A stretch of DNA of 64,000 nt, taken from Lyophyllum atratum (Eukaryota > Basidiomycota > Agaricomycetes > Agaricales > Lyophyllaceae). The notes under the pieces are model-generated. The model worked only from the letters and a program-made list of their open reading frames with translations, searched no databases and was not told where the DNA came from. Position 1 is the first letter of the stretch. Each line of letters opens with the position of its first letter. Positions 54,338-64,000 of the stretch are shown here, one piece after another. The translations under genes were made by a program, and so were the position numbers. The stretch spans positions 186,001 to 250,000 of the forward strand of contig JACGCN010000040.1 of assembly GCA_014905825.1 (NCBI GenBank), written 5' to 3'.

Positions 54338-56176
54338 TCAAACATCCTTCCTCCTCTCCGGCGCCGATCCCGCGTTCTGCCCCACAACGTAGCTCTCGAT
54401 CGTGAACCGTCCAGTGTCCACGAGGCGTGTCAGGAGCACATCGCCGAACGCAGTCATGGGTGTCAGGATGCCGCCCTTCCTCGCCAGCGCGGGCAGGCCG
54501 TCTGGAAGGGACGAGGACTTCGAGCTCGACGCAGAAGGCTGAGATGATGACGTTGCGGATACCGGCGGAAGAAGGAGAGAGAGTGCCGATTCTGAGATCA
54601 TTACTGTTAAGAGCGTCAGCGGGATGCGGTTGATTATGTGGACCTGGGATATACTTGATGTAAGAGCGTATCCCGGATCGCGGTCGCCTTTAAACACGGT
54701 CTTGACGTGCACGGGGGGCGACGAGGTGGAGGTGGTGTGGTTGGTCGCTTTAAAGAACCCTTTTTGCATGGCCCTATACAACAATCATGTCAGTCGCGCA
54801 CACTCCTTCGTGGAGACAAAACATGCTTACTCTTCTGAAGGCCCGCTCCCTGGGGGCGGCATGAGCTTCTGGACGAGCCAGCGGAACTAGCGCAATAACC
54901 GGATTAGAAAGGCAGTGACCATCACAAGCGGCTTCTGCCTACTGGTGTGACCATAGCAAGCATCCCGAACCCAAAAGCCAGCACAGACGAGACAATCACC
55001 GCCGACAGGCGCGATGGCATCACCAGGAACTCATCGTACCCAAATTCAGGCCCGTACCGTTCGCGCCGCGCGGCCTTCAGGTTTTCAATTGAACCGGCGG
55101 CATCGACTGGTTGATGAGACTGGAATGGGTTTTTGGGAGATGAATGTATTTGTATTTACGCACCACTTCGTGCTTGCATCTCCAAAAGGCCGAATGTCCG
55201 CTGCACGAGTTTTCTATTCGTCGGTTGCATAAAGAAGAACGCGCCAGCCACGGAGGTCTCCCCCGGGATGCGTTGATTGTACAAGAACTGGAACTTGGGC
55301 ATCTGGCGACCTTCAACTATACGGAGGACAGACATTGTTATGGGGTGCATGGAACGCGAGGCCAAGAAACCATACCAGGACTTAGGGAATAATCAGCCCC
55401 GCTCTCCCTCAACTTATCTCGGGGTACTTCGCCCATGATAGTCATCATAGTGCTCAGCGTCCCCCCGGAGACTCCACCGCGCACTTTGTGTGCGGTTATA
55501 GAAGTGGCGACGTCGTAGTCGCCTATGTACGAGGTACGTCAGCAGAAGACTGCGGGACTGTGAGTAGGGAGGCATACCGTGAGCTTTAAGGGTTTTGTTG
55601 GAGAGATAGGCAGATGCATCCGATGGAATGGAGTCGTAACCACATGAAGGAACAATAATTGCGCCGGTCTTGGTCGCAAGGTAGTCATACCTATGATGAA
55701 AACTGTTATCGTCAAGTAAAGGACCATTAGCAGGCTAGCACACCTATATATAATCTGCCGAACCCATACACCCTCTCCGGTCAAGTCCACGTAGTGCACT
55801 CCGTGTTTCGCGCACGCCCTGCAAGTAATTCTCTATCAAAACAATCCAAAATCCACTAGTTACCCTGCACGCACTTTACGACAGGCGTCCCCCAGGTCCA
55901 GTATGGGCCCACGGTATTGATGACTACCCGCGCACTCCTAACAGCGGCTTCTACTGAGTTCTCATCAGTCACGTCGAATTGCACGGTATTGACAGTGGGA
56001 GGCAGGGAGAGTTCCTGCACAAGGGTGTGCAGCTTAGATTGGGACCGTGCGGCGATGGAGAACGAAAAGAGGCCTTGAGTAAACTGGGGATGGGCGGAAA
56101 GGTAGCGGGTTATAAGACGCCCCGTGAAGCCTGTGGCGCCGAGGACGACGATGTCGGTTTGGGGGCTGCTCATCAT
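54338..56176 (-). CDS. Saccharopine-dehydrogenase-like oxidoreductase (SCCPDH family)
   Basis: Members carry an N-terminal NAD(P) Rossmann domain and are often annotated as trans-acting enoyl reductases; the true substrate is mostly unknown. The start MMSSPQTDIVVLGATGFTGR shows the GxxGxxG loop close to the N-terminus, then LITRYLSAHPQ, SIAARSQSKLHTLV and VVINTVGPYWTWG. Across an intron come ACAKHGVHYVDLTGEGVWV and VPSCGYDSIPSDASAY, then KVRGGVSGGTLSTMM. Later exons carry a region around LRIVEGRQMPKFQF and the family C-terminus SESALSLLLPP, GGILTPMTAFGDVLL and TGRFTIESYV. Stop at 54338 after APERRKDV. About six introns; exact middle junctions were not all fixed. An ATG at 56263 in the same frame would add 29 residues, but the family start fits 56176. 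Confidence 0.86.
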
Positions 56177-56372
56177 GTAGAGCAGTACTGAGCTGGACGG
56201 CTTCGGACTCCGGAACCGTGCTTTCAAGTTAACACATGCGTCATGCGTGCAAGCTAATAGCATCCAAATGAAACATGCACAAATAAAGTGCTTATTCGGT
56301 TCGCTGCTCCTGTAGTCGAACGTGGCGGAGACCAGCTACCCTCCTTCTCTCAATTCACTTACACCGGATCGC

Positions 56373-57618
56373 ATGCCTGAAACTAGCAGGGAAGAAAGAA
56401 AGCATCTGTCGCGATCACCGCGGCCCGCGAGACGAGCAGAAGACTCCCCACGACCCAGTCGTGACCATTATCGCGGGGCGAGAGATGACGACCGTGGGCG
56501 GGAACGGCGGTCGAGGTCGAGGTCGAGAGGACATGGCTCCAGTGAAAAGAAACGAAGCCGGAGCCGTAGTGTCACTGGCAGACGAAGGAGTCCTAGTTCT
56601 GCTCGCAGTCGCAGTCGAAGTCCTGCACGGAAAAGGCGACGGTCAAGGTCGTGTTCGGATTCACGTACGAGACATACACGGCATGGAGACAGGAGACGAT
56701 CACGGTCACGTTCGAGGGACCGAGGTGGAAGGCGAAGGCGTTCGAGGGATAGGGACAGGTCAGCGTCGAGCTCGTCTGGATCCGAAGACGAACGCGACTC
56801 CAAGCGGAGAAAGGAGAAGAGGAAAGACAAGGAGAGTAAGCGGAGTAAGAGCAAAGAACGCAGAAAAGAGCGGAAACGAGAGAAGAAAGAGAAGAAAGAG
56901 AAGGTCTGTCCAATGGATTCTATGCCGCACCTAGTTGACGCTGATATATGACTATCTTGCATGACAGAAAAAACATGGATCTGGGCCTCAGTGGGGCAAA
57001 TATGGAATCATCACAGAGCTCGAGTGCGTACACGCAGTCTCAACATCCAATTCTGTGTTCTAATGTAACAACTACCTGCAGCATATTCACCAAAGGGCCC
57101 GAATTCTACGCGTGGCTAGTCGAGGAGCGCAAGATAAACCCTGAAACTATATCTAAAGACCAGAACAAGAAGGAATTCCTACGCTACGTCGAGGACTTCA
57201 ACACTGGTCTGTCCCTTCCTTCTCTCGCATTGCTGAATCTTACTCACCCGTCACCACCGTAGCGACACTCCCGCACGAAAAATACTACCACATGGAGGCG
57301 TACGAGCGGCGTATGTCCGCACTACGGCAGGGCGAGTTCGTACCACCAGCGGACGACTCTTACGATCCCCAGGCGGACATGAAGGCCATCAGCGGCGCAC
57401 ACAAGAAGAAGGTTGTCGAGCATGAGAGCTACCTCAGCAAAGATCAGCTCCAGGACCTAAGGAGAGTGCAGCAGGAGCGTATCGAGGTACGTGTTTTCCT
57501 TAATTTGGTCGGCAGCTCATTATTGACCTGTATCAAGGCCGGCAAGATGAAGTTACTGGGCATGGATGTGAAGCAGAACATGGGCGTGAGGATGGATGGG
57601 ACGATGTTCGATGGTTGA
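56373..57618 (+). CDS. SR-rich nuclear protein with conserved C-terminal domain
   Basis: The first ~175 residues are an RS-type domain (many RSRSRS and RRRRSRDRDRS runs) ending in a Lys/Glu-rich basic stretch, typical of proteins in nuclear speckles and RNA processing. Spliced exons then give KKHGSGPQWGKYGIITELD, IFTKGPEFYAWLVEERKINP, FLRYVEDFNTATLPHEKYYH and MEAYERRMSALRQGEFVPP, and finally LSKDQLQDLRRVQQERIEA. This C-terminal part resembles a conserved eukaryotic domain in small SR-type proteins that I recall but cannot name with certainty. The first ATG in frame is at 56373; an in-frame GTG lies at 56322. Introns near 56904-56967, 57019-57079, 57207-57261 and 57488-57537 use GT-AG. Confidence 0.8.
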
Positions 57619-57970
57619 GCGGTTGAGTGCTGAAGCGGCGGAGGTGAGCAGGCTCAGTGCGATGCGTTTCTTGTATATATTTATGCAAAGATGGACCGCT
57701 AATATTGTATGAATATACTGAAAAATCTCGATATCACCCGTTCGAAACGTGGCCATCAGAATATTGCCCACCACACCAAAGCGACACAAGGTTCTCTCAG
57801 AGTGAGCTTGGGATCATAAACTATAGTGAGTATCACAGATTCGTTGGCTCTGGGCCTCGACTCAGACAAGTCGAAACAGCACACTGAAGAACACTTGAAG
57901 AACTCAAGAACAACCCTTGATCTTCCCTGATTAAATACCTGAAGAGTGTACACTGCTGTCTCTGATGCAG

Positions 57971-58189
57971 GATTGTTGGAAACACGATCATACAGGGCGT
58001 CCAACCATCGATAAGGTCGTCGAGCGCTTCACCAAGATGCTGCTCGACTCGGATACACCGCCGGTTGAAAGTCATAGTACTAGACTTTCCCCAGCGCAAT
58101 TTCAAGACATGATGCGTCGAGGTTTGCATCATGACGAGATGTCGATGGACACCCTCGAGAGTCTCATGAATGCGTTATCACCTTTTTAA
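57971..58189 (+). pseudogene. Last exon of a lost TKL kinase
   Basis: After an AG acceptor (CTGATGCAG) the frame reads DCWKHDHTGRPTIDKVVERF, then LSPAQFQDMMRRGLHHDEMS and MDTLESLMNAL, ending in TAA. This matches the final part of the TKL kinase at 35285-37059 (KCWETNRLMRPTVGQVVESL, LSPAQFRELTRQGGTHDEL). No kinase-domain exon is found in the 350 bp upstream. It looks like a 3' remnant of a paralog. Confidence 0.78.
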
Positions 58190-60745
58190 TAAAGCTCTGA
58201 TATCATCAGCACGCTTGTCCTATTAGTTCCGCCCCACGAAGACTCATACTGTATCCTAGTGTATCCTTGGCTTACGAAGATACAGTCAATGTACGACTTG
58301 ATACTACATCCGTGGACACCCTCTAGGTTACTCTCTGGATTAAAGCTTTTGAAGTTGATCGTGTCTTTGCGAAGTTCGGGCAATCATTCGTTAGAAGGAT
58401 TATCAGTATGAAACACCGTGAACATAACCTTCGGTGCAGGTCTATTTCAGGAATTTGGGACAAATGGACTTCAGCGTCCCCTGATCAGGCATAAGTAGCC
58501 TATCAGCCAGCAAACTAAGTATATTTCATTGATAAAATTATTATGGTCGGTATATGCCCGTCGTCGTATCATATGCTTTACAGAGTCCTGAGGGTCATGA
58601 TCGCGTGTAGCAAGTAGGAAGGTTTGAAGCTGGAATGAGCGTCATGTAAGGAAGGGCTGGATGTCTTTAGGTGACATCAAGGTCGGTGATCGTTATCGAT
58701 AGGCGGTATGTGCTAGGGAGGCACGACTAGCGGTCCCTGGAGTTCATCCGACTCAGTTAAAAAAATACAGCGAATGAGAATGGGCGTACATCGTGGAGAT
58801 ACTAAGCAATCGTGCAGAGAACGCACATTCCCCACCCCTTCCCATGCCTTTCACGATCCACGATCGTAGCGATATTATCATGTTTCTCTCCAGGAGAATT
58901 GGCTTCCGGGGCGTCGAAGATGGTATGTGCAGAGGCATCTAGCCTGAGAGGGAAGAATATATCCATCTAATTGGAAGGTGGAATAAACACTGAGGCTGAA
59001 GTGTCGTAAGAAGAGTGAACTACCCGCTGTGCGAGGACCGAAGCTTTATACCTGCTCGCACAACAAGCAGCCTGAAATTAGACTCGCAATGAGGTCATGT
59101 CGATCGCCTTGAGGCAATGCGAAGGTCTGAACAGACAGGATCTTATTGTGCGGAGCGCACCAAGGACAACGCAAAGATGAGGTGGCGTTGTCGTTGTGGG
59201 CTGGGTGGAGAATCGGAGACACCGGAGACACGGGAGACAAGAAAAGCACAATGAACACGTAAACTCAGTGAGTATCAGGGACTGCTGAGGGTCAAAAAGT
59301 CGGATCATGAACCCAGAACAGGCTGAACGTAGTTTCGAGACAATAACCTAGCCCTGCCAGTGCGTGAAGGTCCAAGCGAGTAAGCTGCGAATGGCACACC
59401 CCATGGGAGAGCAAGGTTGCGACTATCGACGGCTGCAACTCAGAGAGATATCGCATAGATTTGGAGAGCTCATTGCTGTACGGTCGTTTGAAGGAAACTC
59501 CGGGGTGGAAGTCCCGGTATCCAAAATCCCGCCCCATGTTGTTCGCGTCGGTCCGCGCCGCAGCTGAAAACTCTGAGAGACCAGAATCTTACGCTGTGTT
59601 TACTTCCATATCTATGGATAACTTGAGGGTCGTCCGGTCTCACAGCGTGAGGCAGCTTGGTCCGTGCAGTTGATAACTGGCTTGGATACCTTGTTGGGAA
59701 GCCTTCGAATAGTAAGTCCTGAACCTTCCAACTAAGCAGCATGGTGTTACTTTACTCTCCCTTTCCCTACGCTGAACCAATATTCACAAAAAGTTGGGTT
59801 TGAGAGAAAAATGAGGGCAGGAAATCCCGTTGCGACTCTGGATATCGATGAAGTTGACGCGTTGAAACGCGTCTCGGCGTTTGCCGCAGCAGGCTTTTGT
59901 GAGCGGCATTAACGGCACACATATAAAATCTCCAGCACAAGTGCACTGGCAGCTGCTGGTATACGTGTCAAGTCTACCATCTCCCAATCCAGGCACCCAG
60001 TAAACTGCGTCAGGCCCTTTATTCTATCTGTCGACAAGTTGGCGATCGTCCAGCTGCAGCCAGTGAATCCTGGGTAACGCCAAAACCAACAAAAATCTTC
60101 AATGGATTCCATACCACGCCTTCCAAGCCTTCGAACTTGGATCCTAGACGCTAAAACCTCCAACAACTTGACTACCAACTGGACCAACTCTTCAACTCCA
60201 CAGTGACCCTTAATTGCTGTCAGAATGGTGTATTTCAAAGGCTACTTACGCGTCGCAATAAATCGGTGGACTCAAACGATTACTGCAATCCAGTCCAGAC
60301 GTTCGTCCTCGTCACCTGCACAGGAATGACCTCTTCTTGCTTAGGGACTCTTTTGCAGATACTGCCTACTCGATCCTTGGCTGCTCCCGCCAGTCTTATC
60401 ATCACGCGATATATCTCTTTTCAGCCTTGTGGATGGATGCCACTTACCGGAATTGGCTCTGATCCTGCCTTTGGAGACAGATGTCGTATACCAATGTTCC
60501 CTTTGTCAAGGACCCAATTTGGCCAGTGGTCGACGGCTTTTGGGAGTCCAGACAATGAATCTGTATCGCATCGAATCAAATTAGATCTGGCCAAGTGGTC
60601 ATTGTTCTGTCCTGGCCATACCCTAGCGTAAATTCGTTGGTGGCATTGCAGACGACTAAGTATTTAAAGGGACGGCCCTCGACCGCCAAATTCTTCACCT
60701 CCAACAACGTCTTTGCAACATAATGCAGATCCAGGTAAAGGTTCA
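58190..60745. other. Gene-poor stretch of 2.5 kb
   Basis: Only short overlapping frames. A minus-strand group at 59470-60238 (frames ending near 59909 and 59784) could hold a small spliced gene (EELVQLVVKLLEVLASRI), but there is no recognisable protein and no consistent model. The plus frame 60203-60631 is also unsupported. Confidence 0.45.
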
Positions 60746-61552
60746 ATGTACCGATCCCATGCAGATTATGATTCTCATCTTATTGAACAGAATAGTTCAT
60801 CCCCTTGTTCAACACGACCAGCGACTCCAAATTTCGATCTACCCAGTTGCGACACGTCATTTAATGGCGAAGACGACGAACATACTTTGTGCGCGTTTGG
60901 CGATATTTCACTCTCCAACGCATATTTCGTCCCCGGCCTCCCATCCGAGGTTTCTCCTCGGCGTGACGATTCCTGGATTGAAGACGACTCAAAACAGACA
61001 CCCCCGCCATCGGTGCGCAAGATCTCAGCGCTTAACATCGAGGTGAGTAAAGAGTCATTGCCATTTATTTATCCTTATAACTTTTCTTCGCAGCACCCCC
61101 TTCCGAGCGTTATTAAAAACATTTTGCCGCCATCGCCGTCTGCAGCTGCCATCTCTCCGGGTACTGATTTCGCGAGGATGGTTGAGCGTCTGAGGGATTC
61201 CCGCATCTCCGAGAAGAACCCGCCACACCCTGGCTTGGCGCTGCCATCTCCATCCAAACCGATCCACGCCCCCCAGCCCCGCCACGCAGTCAACTTGAAA
61301 GCCATTGACAACCTGAAGGCTAAGGTCAACACCGAGGGTGCTCCTCCCCGGAGCGTCAAAGATCGAGGGTTGTTCCGGCCCACCGCACGCTTGAGCGCTC
61401 CCAAGCCGAAAGAGAAGCCATTCAGGGGCGGAAGGCTGCCTATTCGGCCACCCCTGCCGCGCTGGGAGCTGCACGACCCTCTCGTGGCTCAGACAGATTT
61501 ACCCCGCGCACTATATGGGGGACCTCCGGCCCAAGTGATGAGCCGCACGTAG
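60746..61552 (+). CDS. Hypothetical disordered protein, ~250 aa
   Basis: Not recognised. The first in-frame ATG is at 60746 (MYRSHADYDSHLIEQN). The frame is open upstream to about 60713, so a short 5' exon is possible. A 51-nt phase-0 intron without a stop (61042-61092, GTGAGT...CGCAG) joins ISALNIE to HPLPSVIKNILPPSPS. The protein is Ser/Pro-rich with a short helical motif (FARMVERLRDSRISEK, then LKAIDNLKAKVN) and a basic end (KEKPFRGGRLPIRPPLPRW). It has no transmembrane segment or signal peptide. Confidence 0.65.
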   Translation: MYRSHADYDSHLIEQNSSSPCSTRPATPNFDLPSCDTSFNGEDDEHTLCAFGDISLSNAYFVPGLPSEVSPRRDDSWIEDDSKQTPPPSVRKISALNIEVSKESLPFIYPYNFSSQHPLPSVIKNILPPSPSAAAISPGTDFARMVERLRDSRISEKNPPHPGLALPSPSKPIHAPQPRHAVNLKAIDNLKAKVNTEGAPPRSVKDRGLFRPTARLSAPKPKEKPFRGGRLPIRPPLPRWELHDPLVAQTDLPRALYGGPPAQVMSRT

Positions 61553-62100
61553 GTCGCATGTTGATGCTCCTGGCGCTGCATGATTGGACAGATGGATGGG
61601 TGATTGTGATGTGTATTTTAGACTTGACGGTTTCCATTGGGTTCTAGTAGACTATATAATACGGGTTTCGCGCTTCCGTCTTGAGCTAGGATCAGGATAT
61701 CCGCTCTGATCTGATGCTCTCCGGCCTGGCTTGCACTGATACTTGGATGGGTAGAGGAGGTAGTTTGGTCAAATTGTGACACGGCTGTCAACAACGTGAC
61801 GAAAAACGTGCGGTGCTTTGTCCTTTCTAGTCTTTTCAGAGGAGACAACAGCAGAACACATGCTGTAGATTCCTCTGATTATCGCGCCCTATCGCCTGCT
61901 TTCTGCCCTCATTCTCTTTGTTTCCCCCACTTTTTCGTCCGGATTGCGGTGGAGGATTCTAGATTAATCTCGGCTGGAGGGCGTGGCGGCTCGTGTACGT
62001 CTCATTCATATTTAGCTGGCGCACCGGAACCACGAAGCTAACCTCTCTTTTTGCTTCATATAGCTACAGTCAGGTTTTGTGTTGCCCGTAACCTCTTTTG
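61553..62100. other. Intergenic, promoter of the last gene
   Basis: 548 bp between two plus-strand genes; pyrimidine-rich stretches before 62101 (for example CCTCTCTTTTTGCTTC near 62041). No coding signal seen. Confidence 0.5.
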
Positions 62101-64000
62101 ATGGACTTGCGGCCCCGCAAACTCGAAACAGTGAAAGAAGAAGGGTGGCACATTGTTACAGGCGACTGGTGGCACACTCCATACGAGTCTGTATCATGGA
62201 CGTACAGCCAGGAAAATTCATTGGAGGGCAGAGCAAAAAGGCCGTGGTTCCGGGGCTCGTTGTTTGGGGGGTCTAGAGCCTCATGTTCCTCTGAAAACAT
62301 TTCTAGTCGATGGCGGAATGCGCTGGACAATCCTGAAGGCGGCCTCACGTTGAACACGGATCTTTGCGGTGTGCGAGCTGCTTTGGACGTCATCGTCATA
62401 TACGAAACCGATGTCGGATTCTCGTCGGCGGAGTTACTGGACTCGCAGTCGAACCACGAGGCACATCCGGCGGACATTTCTATCGAGGTTGACGAGGACG
62501 TTATTTCTCGCCGCAGGGACAAGTGGAATTCATATGCGGAGGAGTTGACTAGTTGGACCAGCATGGAGGCAAACGTGGATGTAGGCATGGAGGAATTTAC
62601 AAGTGGTCATGAGACGTCCAGAGTCTCTAGTCCTGCTTCAAGCAATGGAGGTCTACACCGAAGCACCTCGACACTTTCCAGCCTCGATCTCACCGACTCC
62701 GACCTCTCCATCAACTCTGTTTCCGTACCATCGACTCCAAAACGGAAGAGTTCCGAGGCTATCATTGACGTCAAAATTGCGTCGCCCGTCAAAGGTGGCA
62801 ACGGACATTACCTCTCTTCTCCCGCTCGTCCGTTGAACGCTTCGGCATCCTCATTTGTTCCTACATATACCACCCCACTGAAGGCGAAAGCAGAATCGTT
62901 TTCCTTCGCAACCCCTACGGCGCTAAATTCGGATACTCCCCAGGCAATATTCGTCAACTTCACTTTCCCTTCCTTGGAAGCTCCGCCGTTACCCACAGTG
63001 AAGATCAAGAAAGACGAGCAAGGATTCTACAGCGAAGCAGAGGTTGCAGCGCCAGTGCCTCAGACCCAACGAACAGAATGTGCCTTTCTTCCACCATTCC
63101 TCCAAGACTCTCCACGTCGTAAGCCACCAGCATCCAAGACACGTGCTATGGTCGACCGGCTACGATCCTCCCATAATCACAGCCATAGTCCGATTCCGAA
63201 CCCCCCTCTTTACGATATGGACCTCTTCGACGAACGCATCTCCGTTTCGGAGGACGACAGGACGCGGAATTCCGGCTTGTCCACCCCATCCACACAGGAT
63301 GAGGATGACGATGGTTGGATCAACCTCACAGACGTTGACAAAGCTTCACAAGAGTCTAAAGCCAGGCGAACGAGAAACCTTTTCCTGGCTTTCACTCGTC
63401 GGCGCAGCGATTCCGTGCCCCAAGACCAGAATGGCGAGACGAACGTGGACGAACACCCTGAGCTAGAGATTCCCGTGACAGAGTCACCTTCCTCCTCACC
63501 ATCGCCTTTACCATCGCCAGATGATGGGTGGATCGAAGGACCTCCCGCTCCACAGACCACAGATGTCACACCACGGCGGCGGCGGACGGATTCTCGCTCA
63601 AGATCACATAGGAAACGTCGTTCATCACACCAACCACCCGCACCACCTATCAACATCCTTCCCCACTTCATGCCTTCCACGACCCTTCCGGCCCCCGCGG
63701 GCCTACCTCACGCTCCCTTCCACCCAGCGACACCCCATTTCCCATCCCCGGCACCTGCATCCTACTTCTACCCGGCCTACCCTTCGATGGTGTCGCCCGC
63801 CGCGTACACTTCCTACATGCAGCAGCTGCAGCTTATGCAGATGCAGATGCGCAACGCCGGCGGTGGGGTCCGTCGATCCGCAGCTCCGCACCCCGCGGAG
63901 TGGTTCCAGTACCCGCCTTCGGGTGTTAAACCATTCACGACATCGAACACGCCTGCTCCCATGATTCCACCGGCGCTTCGGGCGCGGCGCGATTCGCTGT
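62101..64000 (+). CDS. Hypothetical large disordered protein, 3' end outside the window
   Basis: A single frame opens at the ATG at 62101 (MDLRPRKLETVKEEGWHIV) and has no stop up to the window edge, 633 codons. The first ~140 residues look more ordered (GDWWHTPYESVSWTY, RWRNALDNPEGGLTL, DVIVIYETDVGFSSAEL). The rest is Ser/Pro-rich with acidic patches (TPSTQDEDDDGWINLTD and a second PSPDDGWIEGPP), an Arg-rich stretch (TPRRRRTDSRSRSHRKR) and a Gln/Met-rich run (YMQQLQLMQMQMR). Not recognised. No intron is needed in this span. Repeated D-D-G-W-I motifs are the only internal regularity seen. Confidence 0.8.
   Translation, partial: MDLRPRKLETVKEEGWHIVTGDWWHTPYESVSWTYSQENSLEGRAKRPWFRGSLFGGSRASCSSENISSRWRNALDNPEGGLTLNTDLCGVRAALDVIVIYETDVGFSSAELLDSQSNHEAHPADISIEVDEDVISRRRDKWNSYAEELTSWTSMEANVDVGMEEFTSGHETSRVSSPASSNGGLHRSTSTLSSLDLTDSDLSINSVSVPSTPKRKSSEAIIDVKIASPVKGGNGHYLSSPARPLNASASSFVPTYTTPLKAKAESFSFATPTALNSDTPQAIFVNFTFPSLEAPPLPTVKIKKDEQGFYSEAEVAAPVPQTQRTECAFLPPFLQDSPRRKPPASKTRAMVDRLRSSHNHSHSPIPNPPLYDMDLFDERISVSEDDRTRNSGLSTPSTQDEDDDGWINLTDVDKASQESKARRTRNLFLAFTRRRSDSVPQDQNGETNVDEHPELEIPVTESPSSSPSPLPSPDDGWIEGPPAPQTTDVTPRRRRTDSRSRSHRKRRSSHQPPAPPINILPHFMPSTTLPAPAGLPHAPFHPATPHFPSPAPASYFYPAYPSMVSPAAYTSYMQQLQLMQMQMRNAGGGVRRSAAPHPAEWFQYPPSGVKPFTTSNTPAPMIPPALRARRDSL

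Noticed and set aside
56468..56962. Minus-strand frame rich in Leu/Arg/Ser
   Set aside because: It is the mirror of the RS-repeat domain; low-complexity shadow.
58753..60238. Several minus-strand frames that might form a small gene
   Set aside because: Frames cannot be joined with consistent phases, and none shows family motifs.
1..64000. CRISPR array, bacterial operons or a biosynthetic gene cluster
   Set aside because: The window is intron-rich eukaryotic DNA, the only tandem repeat array is the 19-bp triplet at 33 kb, and neighbouring genes share no pathway.

Overview
The window is nuclear DNA of a filamentous basidiomycete, most likely a mushroom-forming agaricomycete. The signs are dense genes on both strands, many GT-AG introns of about 45-75 nt, and family types that are expanded in that class: HNH nucleases, TKL-type kinases, F-box proteins and DUF4246. 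Gene models were built by hand-splicing, and most spliced lengths close to a whole number of codons. Functional names rest on motifs recalled from the families; no database was searched.

Left part (1-31.8 kb): the 3' end of an RluA-type pseudouridine synthase; the splicing factor CWC15; two disordered hypothetical proteins; an F-BAR/SH3 protein of the Cdc15/Imp2/Hof1 type; a 938-aa coiled-coil protein; an HNH nuclease with a decayed copy behind it; the tRNA-thiolation/urmylation enzyme UBA4; a broken DUF4246 gene; a coiled-coil protein that may be augmin subunit 3; a membrane J-domain protein; and a kinase with a DFD motif in place of DFG.

Middle (31.8-41.6 kb): a zone of duplicated and broken pieces. 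It holds a small hypothetical gene with local repeats, an ALG2 remnant, a TKL kinase, a two-exon ribosomal eL8 fragment whose frame runs into the start codon of an intact HINT-type gene, and an F-box gene.

41,905-51,831: a full-length Ty3/Gypsy retrotransposon on the minus strand. Its two 379-bp LTRs look identical on reading, it has a 5-bp target duplication (TCAAG), and it carries one uninterrupted 2,993-codon gag-pol frame. It sits in what was a roughly 400-bp divergent promoter between the F-box gene and APC10. The polyprotein carries two unusual parts: about four ~100-aa repeated modules between the gag zinc knuckle and the protease, and a 289-aa C-terminal extension after the chromodomain.

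Right part (52-64 kb): APC10, a SIRT5-like sirtuin, a saccharopine-dehydrogenase-like oxidoreductase, an SR-rich nuclear protein, the last exon of a lost TKL kinase, and two disordered hypothetical proteins. The second of these runs off the right edge. The genes are mostly unrelated housekeeping and regulatory genes with no sign of a metabolic cluster.
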